Shown here: piece after piece, positions 28,501 through 35,809 of the stretch
Layout of the letters: each line of letters opens with the position of its first letter
Numbering within the stretch: position 1 is the stretch's first letter
NCBI RefSeq assembly: GCF_949628215.1
Contig: NC_134288.1
Coordinates: forward strand, 1,054,001 to 1,118,000
DNA from: Phalacrocorax aristotelis
Lineage: Eukaryota > Chordata > Aves > Suliformes > Phalacrocoracidae
DNA length: 64,000 nt
Direction: 5' to 3'
Position numbers and translations under genes: made by a program
The notes under the pieces: generated by a model
Seen by the model: the letters and a program-made list of their open reading frames with translations, nothing else
What the model was told of the DNA's origin: nothing
The model's database searches: none

Positions 28501-29144
28501 TTCAAATATTTACTTGCCATGGGACTGGTGAAAAGGTTATTCTTGGAACCCTGCTGTTTTCCCAAACCACTGCATTCACCTTGTTGCTACAACAAACTGG
28601 ACCTGGCAATTTCAGGAGAGGTTTTTAGTTTCTCTTTTTTTTGTGTGTGTGTGTTTTGTTTTTTGGTTGGTTGGTTTTTGGTTTTTTGTTTTGGGTTTTT
28701 TTGGTTGCGTTGTGGGTTGTTTTTTTTTTGTTGGTTGAATTTTATTTTTTTTAAAACCTAGGGGACCACGGTACAGCGATACGTCACTCAATTACTACCT
28801 TATGATTGACAGTTCACACTGGAATCAAAGGTGAATTCATGGGAGTAGAGGTGAGATATCGTTAGGCAAGTCTACAAAGAGAGATAGATGGGCATTTATT
28901 CATCACTCTGAAGTGAAACTACTGCACAATATAATTACATTAACAGTATATATTTACTTGTAAGTTACATGTAATGCATCTCCAATAAGATAAATCATGA
29001 GGGCTCCAGGGATGTTAGTTTACAGTTCAGCAGTAGTTTCATGAATAATGGTATATTAAGGTAAACAGGACCTCACTGGCACATTTTTCTCACCTTCTTG
29101 TACGGAGCTTCAAGCATTGCTTCAATATCAATATCATCAGCCAT
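1485..29144 (-). CDS. RBM39: RBM39 (CAPER-alpha), RNA-binding splicing factor and nuclear receptor coactivator; 16 coding exons
   Basis: RBM39 is a nuclear speckle protein related to U2AF65. It helps 3' splice-site choice, binds SF3B1 and U2AF65 through its C-terminal domain, and coactivates AP-1 and steroid receptors (family knowledge). The exons, in transcript order, are 29094-29156 (ATG at 29144), 27166-27215, 23853-24047, 18139-18204, 17978-18031, 16168-16285, 15387-15539, 14692-14829, 13045-13110, 11916-12120, 11634-11711, 5954-5986, 4775-4850, 4503-4608, 1682-1760 and 1585 to the stop at 1485. They join in frame to 522 residues; the human forms are 530 and 524. Domains are an RS-rich region (about 30-138), RRM1 (about 153-230, RNP1 at 194-201), RRM2 (about 250-328, RNP1 at 291-298) and a UHM-like RRM3 (about 437-500, R-W-F motif at 486-488). 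Every intron is GT-AG. No frameshift or premature stop is seen. The start is MADDIDIEAMLEAPYKK, as in other vertebrates. Confidence 0.97.
1682..1760 (-). CDS. RBM39: RBM39 exon 16 (residues 464-490)
   Basis: It is bounded by TTACAG and GTGAGTG. It begins GNVYVKCPSIAAAIAAVNAL and continues through HGRWFAG. This is the core of RRM3, including the helix and the R-W-F motif that U2AF-homology-motif domains use to grip tryptophan-containing ligand peptides. Confidence 0.97.
1761..4502 (-). other. RBM39: RBM39 intron 16
   Basis: A 2.7 kb intron with no recognised repeat, RNA gene or second exon. Open frames of 60-113 codons on both strands look random. Confidence 0.7.
4503..4608 (-). CDS. RBM39: RBM39 exon 15 (residues 428-463)
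   Basis: The acceptor is CTACAG and the donor GTATGC. It encodes EEEAGWDTEIKDDVIEECNK and then HGGVIHIYVDKNSAQ, the first helix and RNP2-like strand of RRM3. The residue before GWD is alanine; I recall valine in human. Confidence 0.96.
4775..4850 (-). CDS. RBM39: RBM39 exon 14 (residues 403-428)
   Basis: The acceptor is CAACAG and the donor GTAAGTG. It reads LAAAASVQPLATQCFQLSNM then FNPQT. This is the linker between RRM2 and RRM3, and the segment SNMFNP starts the RRM3 region. The exon enters with two bases of a valine codon. The human linker is two residues longer here, which explains 522 against 524 residues. Confidence 0.95.
5954..5986 (-). CDS. RBM39: RBM39 exon 13, 33-nt microexon (residues 392-403)
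   Basis: A small exon bounded by CTTTAG and GTAAAC that encodes DLQTRLSQQNE plus part of a valine. It was placed because its phase joins exons 12 and 14 exactly. In humans an alternative acceptor upstream adds six residues (FSFVID-type insert). The 18 nt upstream here carry no comparable AG-bounded extension, so only the short form seems possible. Confidence 0.92.
5987..11633 (-). other. RBM39: RBM39 intron 12 with old LINE debris
   Basis: A 5.6 kb AT-rich intron. The stretch about 8320-10060 looks like degraded CR1-type LINE on the minus strand and is listed separately. Elsewhere I see only simple A- and T-rich sequence and unremarkable open frames, such as 11015-11356 on the plus strand. 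Confidence 0.6.
8320..10060 (-). mobile_element. Ancient CR1-like LINE remnant with endonuclease fragment
   Basis: The best evidence is a minus-strand frame at 9857-10051 containing NYVIMGDFNFPDTDW. That is the GDFN motif region of the apurinic-type endonuclease of CR1/L2-class retrotransposons. The flanking part down to about 8320 contains phrases resembling the antisense strand of old amniote CR1, for example around 8340 and 8650, but with many indels. It is not a functional element. The boundaries are approximate and the part below 9850 is less certain. Confidence 0.5.
11634..11711 (-). CDS. RBM39: RBM39 exon 12 (residues 366-392)
   Basis: The acceptor is TTTTAG and the donor GTAAGAA. It encodes TGLQIPPAAQQALQMSGSLA then FGAVA, the hydrophobic linker after RRM2. 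Its phase joins exon 13 to give an aspartate codon. Confidence 0.96.
11916..12120 (-). CDS. RBM39: RBM39 exon 11 (residues 298-366)
   Basis: The longest coding exon. It begins FSDSECAKKALEQLNGFELA, finishes RRM2 (end of RNP1, helix 2 and last strand), then runs through the linker with SSASSFLDSDELERTGIDLG. The acceptor is TAACAG and the donor GTATGTG. Confidence 0.97.
12121..13044 (-). other. RBM39: RBM39 intron 10
   Basis: A 0.9 kb AT-rich intron. No repeat, RNA gene or further exon is recognised. Confidence 0.7.
13045..13110 (-). CDS. RBM39: RBM39 exon 10 (residues 276-297)
   Basis: It encodes IESIQLMMDSETGRSKGYGF and IT, with RRM2 strand 2 and most of RNP1 (KGYGFITF, completed by exon 11). 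The acceptor is TTTTAG and the donor GTATGAG. The length is 66 nt, so skipping would keep frame but destroy RRM2. Confidence 0.97.
13111..14691 (-). other. RBM39: RBM39 intron 9
   Basis: A 1.6 kb intron. It has an A-rich run near 14560 and nothing else I can name. Confidence 0.7.
14692..14829 (-). CDS. RBM39: RBM39 exon 9 (residues 230-275)
   Basis: It begins AEKNRAAAMANNLQKGSAGP and contains RNP2 of RRM2 (LYVGSL, 252-257) and helix 1 (EDMLRGIFEPFG). Methionine 265 and glycine 268 of the helix, part of the DCAF15-aryl-sulfonamide degron known from human RBM39, are both present at the same numbering. Confidence 0.97.
14830..15386 (-). other. RBM39: RBM39 intron 8
   Basis: A 0.56 kb AT-rich intron without recognised features. 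Confidence 0.7.
15387..15539 (-). CDS. RBM39: RBM39 exon 8 (residues 179-229)
   Basis: It begins VRDVRMISDRNSRRSKGIAY and carries RNP1 of RRM1 (KGIAYVEF) and the last helix and strand through GVPIIVQASQ. It is exactly 51 codons. The acceptor is TTTCAG and the donor GTAAGG. Confidence 0.97.
15540..16167 (-). other. RBM39: RBM39 intron 7
   Basis: A 0.63 kb intron. No repeat or RNA gene is recognised. Confidence 0.7.
16168..16285 (-). CDS. RBM39: RBM39 exon 7 (residues 139-178)
   Basis: It begins EPIDNLTPEERDARTVFCMQ and contains RNP2 of RRM1 (VFCMQL) and helix 1 (PRDLEEFFSTVGK). The acceptor is TTCCAG and the donor GTAATT. Confidence 0.97.
16286..17977 (-). other. RBM39: RBM39 intron 6
   Basis: A 1.7 kb intron that holds one CR1 3' fragment (16630-17006, listed separately). 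The rest is AT-rich with no recognised feature. Confidence 0.7.
16630..17006 (-). mobile_element. CR1 LINE, 3' fragment
   Basis: On the minus strand this reads as the C-terminal end of CR1 ORF2 ([12 protein letters not shown] near 16995) followed by the CR1 3' region, ending in GGAAGGGACCTCAGGGAT-type sequence (in reverse) and a CAGAATC tail at 16630. It is heavily 5' truncated, lies in the same orientation as RBM39 and has decayed frames. Confidence 0.9.
17978..18031 (-). CDS. RBM39: RBM39 exon 6 (residues 121-139)
   Basis: It encodes SRRRSRSKSPFRKDKSPVR, the final serine-arginine stretch before RRM1. The acceptor is CCATAG and the donor GTAGGA. Choosing the CAG three bases later as acceptor would drop the frame, so the upstream AG was taken. 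Confidence 0.93.
   Translation of the reverse strand, partial: QTTLQKQKPLQKRQESR
18139..18204 (-). CDS. RBM39: RBM39 exon 5, likely cassette exon (residues 99-121)
   Basis: It reads SGPKFNSAIRGKIGLPHSIK plus L. The exon is 66 nt and phase-neutral, so skipping keeps the frame and removes 22 residues. Human RBM39 has a 508-residue isoform, 22 residues shorter than the 530 form. The donor is weak (AAG then GTTTCT), which fits alternative use. Confidence 0.93.
18205..23852 (-). other. RBM39: RBM39 intron 4
   Basis: A 5.6 kb intron with one CR1 3' fragment (22435-22625). Several open frames of 60-178 codons lie on both strands, but the longest (22274-22810 minus) runs through the CR1 piece. No RNA gene is recognised. 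Confidence 0.65.
22435..22625 (-). mobile_element. CR1 LINE, short 3' fragment
   Basis: The plus strand reads CAGAATGGTAGGGATTGGAA followed by GGGACCTCTG. It continues through CR1 3' sequence with the phrase for a clustered 'tgttccactgctctggcacc' motif near 22590. This is the antisense of CR1, so the element is on the minus strand. It is truncated to about 190 bp. Confidence 0.88.
23853..24047 (-). CDS. RBM39: RBM39 exon 4, RS domain (residues 34-99)
   Basis: It encodes the arginine-serine-rich domain: KKRKKSKSRSRSHDRKRSRS and repeated ERKRSRDRERKKS-type blocks, ending DRRFRGRYRSP. RS domains drive speckle localisation and protein contacts. The acceptor is CTCAG. The donor is TA before GTAGGT, a non-ideal exon end, but it restores the tyrosine codon with exon 5. 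The internal repeats make this exon purine-rich on the coding strand. Confidence 0.95.
24048..27165 (-). other. RBM39: RBM39 intron 3
   Basis: A 3.1 kb AT-rich intron. It contains a C run near 24740 and a short TA microsatellite near 24797-24812. No repeat element or RNA gene is recognised. Confidence 0.7.
27166..27215 (-). CDS. RBM39: RBM39 exon 3 (residues 18-34)
   Basis: It encodes DENKLSSANGHEERSK plus two bases of a lysine codon. The acceptor is GCTTAG and the donor GTAAGT. This is the short link between the conserved N-terminus and the RS domain. Confidence 0.96.
27594..27741 (-). other. RBM39: Candidate RBM39 poison exon (premature stop)
   Basis: On the minus strand a good acceptor (TTTGCTTCAG) is followed by an open stretch and then a stop. 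If spliced after exon 2, which ends on a codon border, it would read GEMCDRGDIKLLQPFNENE and then TGA at 27682-27684. A donor GTACTG follows at 27593-27592, giving a 148-nt exon that would also shift the frame. SR and SR-like splicing-factor genes commonly autoregulate through such nonsense-mediated-decay exons. The block is visibly more GC-balanced than the AT-rich intron around it. Transcript support cannot be checked here, and the donor is the least certain part. Confidence 0.6.
28631..28752. repeat. T/G-rich low-complexity tract
   Basis: About 120 bp of T and G with short TG and TTGG repeats on the plus strand (A/C-rich in the RBM39 transcript), located between RBM39 exon 2 and the candidate poison exon. 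On the plus strand it gives a meaningless phenylalanine-rich frame. Confidence 0.85.
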
Positions 29145-29156
29145 TTTTCAGGACAC
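29094..29156 (-). CDS. RBM39: RBM39 exon 2 with start codon (residues 1-17)
   Basis: The acceptor is TTCTAG at 29157-29158, then 12 nt of 5'UTR (GTGTCCTGAAAA), then ATG at 29142-29144. It encodes MADDIDIEAMLEAPYKK and ends at a codon border before GTGAGA. The context AAAAATGG has G at +4. This N-terminus is essentially invariant in vertebrate RBM39. Confidence 0.97.
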
Positions 29157-32100
29157 CTAGAAGAAGAAGCAAAATTTACCTGAGACAGAAACAGCCTTGT
29201 GCTTTACATTCCAAAGGCTTTTGCTTAAGAGGCCATCACTGCATTGACTCAAATGCATAGAGCCGTGTTCTCAGAAGACATTCCCAACAAGAGCTGGAAT
29301 GAAGCCCTGCCCAGTGAGATGATGAAGCAGGTGACACAAAGCAATTACAGCCGTGAACAAAAAATGCTATTGAACACCACTAGCCAGCTGAAACCCCACA
29401 GGTACTACACCTATTTCTTTCAAAAAAAAGAGCACAGGTCATTTGATACAGAAACACAGGTCCAGCAGCCATCTTACGAAGTACCAAAGCTTGACCAAAG
29501 GACCCAGGAACCATCTAAAGAACACAGAACAAATGTTAAGGCAAAGCTGGTCACAGCTTCCTAGCATTTGCTACTATTGTATTTACTGAAGACTTCAAGA
29601 AATGCAGCCTCCTGCACAATGGGGGCCACAGAAGAGGCAGATATGATTCAAGCATTAAGAGCTCCTACAGCACACACAAGATCCATCCAGTCTGCAACTT
29701 CAGGTTTCACACAAAAAAGATCCACCATGCCACGTAATAGTAGCCACCATAAACTTTTTTTTTAACTTGTCCCTCTTATTTTTCAACTTCAACCCACTAA
29801 TAAAATTTTGATTTTATTACACTCTGAATCCCTTTGACACTTACTTCCTTTCCCTATGCAGGATTGCTATTCAGAATCTCTCAAGACTGCTTTCAAGTAT
29901 GGAGACTCAACTTCCTCAAATCTCTCAATAAAGCAGTTCCTCTCCTTTTTCCTTCTTTGGTCCAAGTGAGACAGCTCAAGAGTGAAGATTTTCCTGCATG
30001 CATGCCATAAAATGGCTTTTTAATCATACAGATTAATTCTTGCACCTCAGTTACAGGCATTGCTGCAGGAACTGTGCTGTCCAGAGATTTGGCCAGCATA
30101 ATGAAATGGCTCCAGCGTTTCAAGACCCTTTAAGCTCTTCATTCATACCCTCATAACTGAGCTGCACCACATGTAAGAATCGAGGCACTCCCCCACCCAC
30201 ATCTGACCAATGCCCATTAAAACAATCAAGAACAAAACATAATCCTTAGCAATATCAGAGCACTGGAAGTTCAAAATTACTTAACCAAGGCACGCTAACC
30301 TCATTTTCATGTTACTGCCTCTTGGACTACAGCGCTATCACTTACAGATAAGACCATCCTTATTTTACATGTAATGGCTCACATTTTACATCTTACTAGA
30401 GTATTTACATTCAGTTTTTCATGTCAGCCACATACATGCAGATGATTTAATTCACCACTGCTCCACCAGTATCTGATATGAACAACTACATCAGCATGAT
30501 TAAGGACCATGAAAAAGTACAAGGCAAAAGCCAGGATTCTACAAGAAAATCCCCACGGGTAACAACTCCCACGCACAATTACACATTCACACGTGTAATT
30601 CAGCTAACCCATCCAGCTACACCTGGAGTGGGATTCTTCATCCTGAAGAGGGGTGACCAAAGGGGAGCATGGGCCATAACCAGGACTGCCAAATCATGGC
30701 TGGCATGGAAAAGCACCTAGGGCGTGACTATTACTGCATTCACCCAAGAGTGGATGAAGTATCATCCGGTGGGTTCAAAACAAAGGTCCTTATTCACACA
30801 GCATTAAGCCGTGGAATTCACTGTTACAGAGCACTGTGGATGCTAACAAAGAAAAAAGCACATGCAGATGTGTTCAAAACCCGAAAACAAAAAAGCACAA
30901 AAGTTCACAGAAAAGGCTTTTCATTAAACAAAGACATGCCTTGTTACCCTGAACCACAACTGACAACTAAGAGCACACAGAGAGAAGTACCACTGTATGA
31001 TTGCCTTGTGTTTCTATTCTCAAGCATTTACTGTTGGCCACCATCAGCCAAGATCCTGAGTTACAGGGACCTTTGGTCTCACCCCGTGCAATCCATGCCC
31101 TCTGTACAAAACACTTCCATTGGTACGTCACCATGTTTTTATCAGAATACCTTCTGTTCACCTAACACAGACCTCCTATCAAGTTTGTTATTCATGTAAC
31201 GCATAAAATGACGCTACGTATAAATTTACTTTTCTTTTTAAAAAATCACAAATAATCCTTATTAATTTCAAATTAGTAGAAAATCATGACAGATTTTCAA
31301 CTATCTTTCATTAAACACTGAAGCTCAAAATAATTTTCATAAAAGCCTTTCAGGTTGCTCAAAAAAGCTGCATATGCCCGACACCTCTGTAGAGAAGAAA
31401 AACCACCACAAAACAAAAAAAAACCCACCAACAAAAGAAACCCCAAACCATCAACAGAAACAAGGAATCAACTACACCTGAGACTCTGTGGGTCTCCAGA
31501 AAACATGACATTTACGGCTACTGATCTAGCCAATATTTTGAAGACAGATTCCATCCCTTTTTGCTGTGTTGTATTACGCAAAAGGGGTTTAAAAAGGCCC
31601 TCTCCTCGAAATTATTTGCTGCGGAAATCCCAAAGAATAACAATTCCGCTCTTGCTTTGCAAGGAGCCCCCGGGAATAGCACCAGGGAGGCGCGGGGAGA
31701 ACACGGACACCTGGGAGGAACGCTCAGTTCCCACACGACACGCATCTCCACGCAGCAAGCGCCCACTCGCGACCCTCCCCACGCTCCTGGCGCGATCGGA
31801 ACCAAACGCCCTCGGGTTCCCGAAAGCTGCGCGGGGCCGGAGTCGCGCCGCCCCGTCCCGCCAGGACCGCCGGCCCGCGCCGCGCCCGCCAGCGCCCCCG
31901 CCGGTCACCGGGCACAGCGCCATCGTGGGGGGAGACGCGGAGGGACACCGCCGCACCGGTGGCCGCCCGCTACGTGGCCCCGGGAACACGCAACCCCCCC
32001 ACGCCAGGCCGCGGCCTCGGGGCGGGGGCAGCCCGCGGGGCGCCGCGGCCACGCAACAGGGCAGCGGCGCGGATGCCGCCGGCGGCGGCCGGGGCCGAGG

Positions 32101-32233
32101 TACGGGCCCGCCCAGGCGGAGAGCGCCGGCCGCGGCGGCAGGAGGGGCGCAGGCCGCCGGTCCACCCCCAAGCCAGGCCCTGGCGCTCCGCTGGCCAGGC
32201 CGCGGCTTGGTCCGGCCCCCGTCCAGTAGTTAC
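29157..32233 (-). other. RBM39: RBM39 intron 1
   Basis: A 3.1 kb intron separating the noncoding first exon from the start codon. It contains an old CR1 3' fragment near 30740-30960 and an A-rich run near 31395-31470. The 176-codon plus-strand frame at 30669-31199 overlaps the old CR1 fragment and looks fortuitous. Confidence 0.7.
30740..30960 (+). mobile_element. Ancient CR1 3'-end fragment
   Basis: It contains GTGGAATTCACTGTTACAGA followed by GTGGATGCTAACA and a later GTTCAAAA. This resembles the 3' end of old amniote CR1 copies, which read 'gtggaactcactgccacagg...gtggatgctaa'. The same family occurs again near 58530-58600. It is highly diverged and its limits are uncertain. Confidence 0.5.
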
Positions 32234-32520
32234 CTGCGCGACGGGCGGGTGTGGTGCTTGTTCGGGTGCCCGAAGTGCGGCGGCGGCTCCGGGCTACGGC
32301 TGCGCTGCGGATGGGGGATGGGCCCGCGGGCTCGGGAGCCCTCTCCAGGCGGCTACACCTGCGGCGGGCGGCGCCGCTCGGCCGGCCCCAGGGCGGCAGG
32401 CGGCGAGGGGCGGCGCGGGGCGGCGCGACGGTGACGGGCGGCACCCAGACCCGGGCTGGGCCCCGGCTCTGGCCCCGGCGGCGGCGGCTCCCCGAAATGG
32501 CGCCCGCCGCGTCCGGCTGC
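32234..32520 (-). other. RBM39: RBM39 noncoding first exon (5' end estimated)
   Basis: A donor CAG|GTAACT on the minus strand ends the exon at 32234. The next acceptor in phase with the known gene structure is at exon 2. The upstream end is not visible; 32520 is a guess based on where the dense promoter motifs begin. Confidence 0.55.
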
Positions 32521-32571
32521 TGGCAGGGCTCGGCGCACGGCACGGGGGCGACCAGCGCGCGGCGCAGGGGC

Positions 32572-32581
32572 TCTCGCGAGA
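32572..32581. promoter_or_regulatory. CGCG element TCTCGCGAGA, copy 1
   Basis: A perfect 10-bp palindrome. This motif drives many CpG-island promoters and is bound by BANP when unmethylated (established). It lies upstream of RBM39 exon 1. Confidence 0.75.
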
Positions 32582-32695
32582 GGAAGGGACTGGCACAGCC
32601 CCCCACCTCTCGCGGGAAGGCGCGCGCCCGGAAGCGGTGGCTCGAACACCCGCGAGACTTGGGCAGACGGGCGGGGCCGTCACGCGCCGCCGCTC

Positions 32696-32705
32696 TCTCG
32701 CGAGA
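32696..32705. promoter_or_regulatory. CGCG element TCTCGCGAGA, copy 2
   Basis: A second perfect copy, 124 bp from the first. A one-mismatch copy (TCTCGCGGGA, 32608-32617) and a partial CCGCGAGA near 32650 lie between them. Confidence 0.75.
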
Positions 32706-32900
32706 GCTCGCGCGGCCGCCTGGGTGGGGGTGGCGGGGAGGTCAAAGGTGAGCGGCGGGCGTAACGTCCCCTCTCCCCCTCCCGGGCGTGCCCCCGCCGG
32801 GGCAGCCGCGTCACGGCGTCTCGCTTTGTGACAAAGGTGCGGCAGCCCCTCCTGCCCGGGCGTGGTTCCGCCGCGCGCCCCGGCTGTGCACCGGCACCCT

Positions 32901-35328
32901 GCCCACGTCAGGTGTGCTCACCGCGGGAAGGGTCCTTTATTCCCCTTCCTCAGCACCCCGTAACCATAACTGGTTTTATAGCCCCCCCCCGCTCCAAAAA
33001 GCTGCATCAGCTCTATAAACGCTCATTGCACCATGCTGTTACCGGGGTAATGAGGGTGCGCCTGGGCAGGCAGGGCGTTCAGCATGAATCCGGATTTGTA
33101 CCCACACCTGCTACATCGGGCAACTTTATGCTTGCTGTAAAAGAAAACCAGCACCTTTCCTGAGGTGGCCGTTGGCCCTCACGGTGCCATTCCCAGCGTC
33201 AGCGCAACCCCTTGGGCAGCAGTGCCGAGTGAGGGTGGCTTCGGGGATCTCACACCAGGGGGGGAAAGGCCCTTGCCTTTTTGGTGGGTGAAAAGAACTG
33301 AACTGTCGTGACTAACACACACCATGTGTAAGTCGTGTCTAGGTCAGGAAGTCCCTGAGCTGCTGATACTGGAGCCTGAGAGCACAGGAAGAAGCATCGT
33401 ATGCGCTCACCTTGTTGACATGCTTTTATCTTGGGCCAAATGGGCGATGGTCAGGGCTAGCGTTAAAGATGTGCTGTTTCAAGCTTGTTATTTATTGTAG
33501 GACAGAGGGATAGAACAGATTAGGTCGCAGATTGGGCTGGGGGGTGAAACCGTGTGTGTTCCTTCATGACTGGTTCTTCTGACGTGACGATTTAACAGCA
33601 TCTGTGGTCTGACCTTCCTCCTTTCAGGCGAGGGCTCAGCAGGATTCAGTAAGCGTAAGAGGAACAGCACCTGAAAGTGCTACAGCTGTCCCCTTCCGCC
33701 AGAAACTACACCTCCCTTAACGGGCCACTGCTGCCTGACAGCTTTTTAGCCGCTATTGTCCCAAGTATAATCTAAATTGTCAGTGACCTGGCGTTCTGGG
33801 GCTGCTTTTGGCCCAAGCCCCTGCTGATTGCTGGAGCCTTGAAGCTGAACAGTCTAACTCAGAAAGCAGTCCAAAACAAACCCTGCGCGCCTCATTAACA
33901 GTGCTTTGTTTCCCCTGGGAGCCCACAAAATAGCTCATTTGTATTTAAATTTAATAATACGCAGTAAGTTTTGGCCAATTGTTCAACGCACAGATAACAT
34001 TGAGTGGGTTTCCTGCTGAAGTCAGCACAAGATAAGCAATAAACACTGGGGGTTTTAGGTTATTTCTTTTTTGTCCTACAAATCTGAAACGATGTAAAGA
34101 GAAGTTCTAAAAACACGTTGCCTCCCAAAATTATAATTTTGCTGTAGCATATAGGAATACTTAAACCAACCAAGGTATGAGAACTCAGGCCCATAGGTTT
34201 GCAAATGAAAACCTGTTTTTTCAAAATTCCCAGGCTACTGTGTCATTTAATGTCATTTCTAACAAAGTTCCTGAAATGTTAATAGCCTAAAAATATCCTG
34301 ACACTCTTGCACAGAGTTTCCAAGTCTTTTTAAGCTGAACTGGTCAACTTAATTGAGTTTGGGACATTTAGGAAAAATGAGCTCTTTAAAAATTAAAAAA
34401 AAAAAAGGCATCACTATAATAGATAGGTCTATTCCAACCTAAACATTTTTGTACAGGTTGGTTGTAAACAAAATTAATAATTTTCGCACAGACAAAATGG
34501 GGGTGTTGTGGCTGCTGCCGTAGCACCACAGTGGCTGGGTGCCCTCACTCGCTGCTCCCAGTCAGCCCCTGAAGGTTGGCTCTGACCAGCTCCGTCTTGT
34601 TCCCTCATCATATGATTGGGACTTAAGCGTGTGGCTGGGCTTATGTCGGTTGACTTCCTGAAGGGTTTTCTCTCCCACCGGTTGCCTACGGAGCCAGGCT
34701 CTGGAGGGAGGCTGTGGCTTTGTCTTTTTTGGTCCACTGCACCAGCACACCTCACGCCCTTGGCTGGTGCCTGGGCTGTTTGGGGGGGAGGACGAACACA
34801 ACACGAGCAGGACCCGGTGCTTCCAGACTGGGTGGGGGTGGCTAATGAGGGACCTCGAGGGGAGGCAGCTGCACGAGCTCCGTGTCCGGCCCTGGTGTGT
34901 CGTAGCGCTGCCCTGGCTGATCGATCGGCTGTGGATGGTCGGCCCTGCGGCACCACTGGCGCACTCGCTGTGGCCTTGGCTGGATTCACCTCCGGAGCAG
35001 ACGGGAGGGCCAGGGGGGAGCTCTCAGTAATGCATTTCCTAACAGAAGTTTTCACGGTTGTGGGACGGCTTGATCCGCAGGAGAGGCTGGCGCTTGCTGC
35101 AGCACCGTGCGTGGAACGCCACCCTTCGCTGGTGCTGCTTCGTCATCCTCGAGTCTGCTACGAGTGCCAGGCGTTCACTTAACCGATGTCCCCGGGGAGA
35201 CGCAGAGGGTCTGGCGTGGGGGTGGGAGTCGCTCGTCTCACCCCGCGCTGCGGGCGCTGGGAGGGAGCTCTCGGAATCAACAAATAAAATGGAGAAAAGA
35301 ATAGGTAGAAAGCAAAATCACTTGCTGT
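32901..35328. other. Intergenic spacer between RBM39 promoter and tRNA-Glu
   Basis: No exon, repeat family or RNA gene is recognised. The part from about 34500 to 35300 is again GC-rich with scattered CpGs and several open frames (for example 34616-35182 plus, 188 codons), but nothing resembles a known protein and splice context is lacking. Confidence 0.55.
35314..35317 (-). terminator. RNA polymerase III terminator of tRNA-Glu
   Basis: TTTT on the minus strand, 11 nt past the tRNA 3' end. This is the usual run-of-T stop for RNA polymerase III. Confidence 0.7.
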
Positions 35329-35400
35329 TTCCCACACCGGGAGTCGAACCCGGGCCGCCTGGGTGAAAACCAGGAATCCTAACCGCTAGACCATGTGGGA
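35329..35400 (-). tRNA. tRNA-Glu, anticodon TTC
   Basis: A complete 72-nt tRNA gene. The acceptor arm TCCCACA pairs with TGTGGGA, followed by discriminator A. The anticodon loop is TTTTCAC with anticodon TTC between CCTGG and CCAGG. The T arm carries GGTTCGACTCC (B box), and the A box region is TGGTCTAGCGGTTAGGA. There is no intron and no mismatch in any stem, so it should be functional. It matches the vertebrate tRNA-Glu(UUC) consensus as I know it. It sits between two CpG islands, upstream of RBM39 and in the same orientation. A TTTT stop follows. Confidence 0.97.
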
Positions 35401-35809
35401 CCGCGTGTTTGCTAGTACTGCCTGCGCCGCCCGCTGCCCGCGCCGCTCGCTGCCCGAGCGAAGCACTGAACCCTCGGGATCGGGGGCTGCAGGGGGGTGT
35501 CCCTGCCAAGAGCTCAGGCAGGTGGCAAGGAGCGGGCCATGGGAATACGGACACGGGCTGCGAGCGAAGGAGTCGGGCTGCTGACAGTTCATCAAGATAC
35601 AGGAGAGTTTTTGCACTAAGTGAGGAAGACTGATGTGCAAACTCCCCCTAAATTTTAGGGTCATCCTTCCCTAAGCTATTCAAATTCTCTTAGTTAAAAG
35701 ATGGGGATCCACAACAGCCACAAATGTCCTTCTGTACAAACACTAGCAATCAAAAAACAAGGTGGAACAACTGGACTATCCAAAGTCCAGTTGCTCCAAT
35801 GGGTGGATG

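Larger units (their letters stand above)
31660..32900. promoter_or_regulatory. RBM39: RBM39 CpG-island promoter
   Basis: GC content and CpG density rise sharply from about 31660 and fall after about 32900. The island covers the first RBM39 exon and its upstream side. It holds two perfect TCTCGCGAGA palindromes (32572-32581 and 32696-32705), a one-mismatch copy (32608-32617) and an ETS-like CCGGAAG (32628-32634). No TATA box is evident, as expected for a housekeeping gene. Long open frames on all strands here reflect the absence of stop codons in GC-rich DNA. Confidence 0.85.

Noticed and set aside
30669-31199. A 176-codon plus-strand frame in RBM39 intron 1
   Set aside because: It overlaps an old CR1 3' fragment, has no splice or promoter context and no recognisable domain.
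31355-32831. Several 200-360-codon frames over the RBM39 promoter
   Set aside because: Same GC-island effect. They overlap the noncoding first exon and promoter motifs and show no recognisable protein.
34616-35182. A 188-codon plus-strand frame in GC-rich spacer
   Set aside because: The minus strand is equally open, no domain is visible, and there is no evident promoter or poly(A) context.
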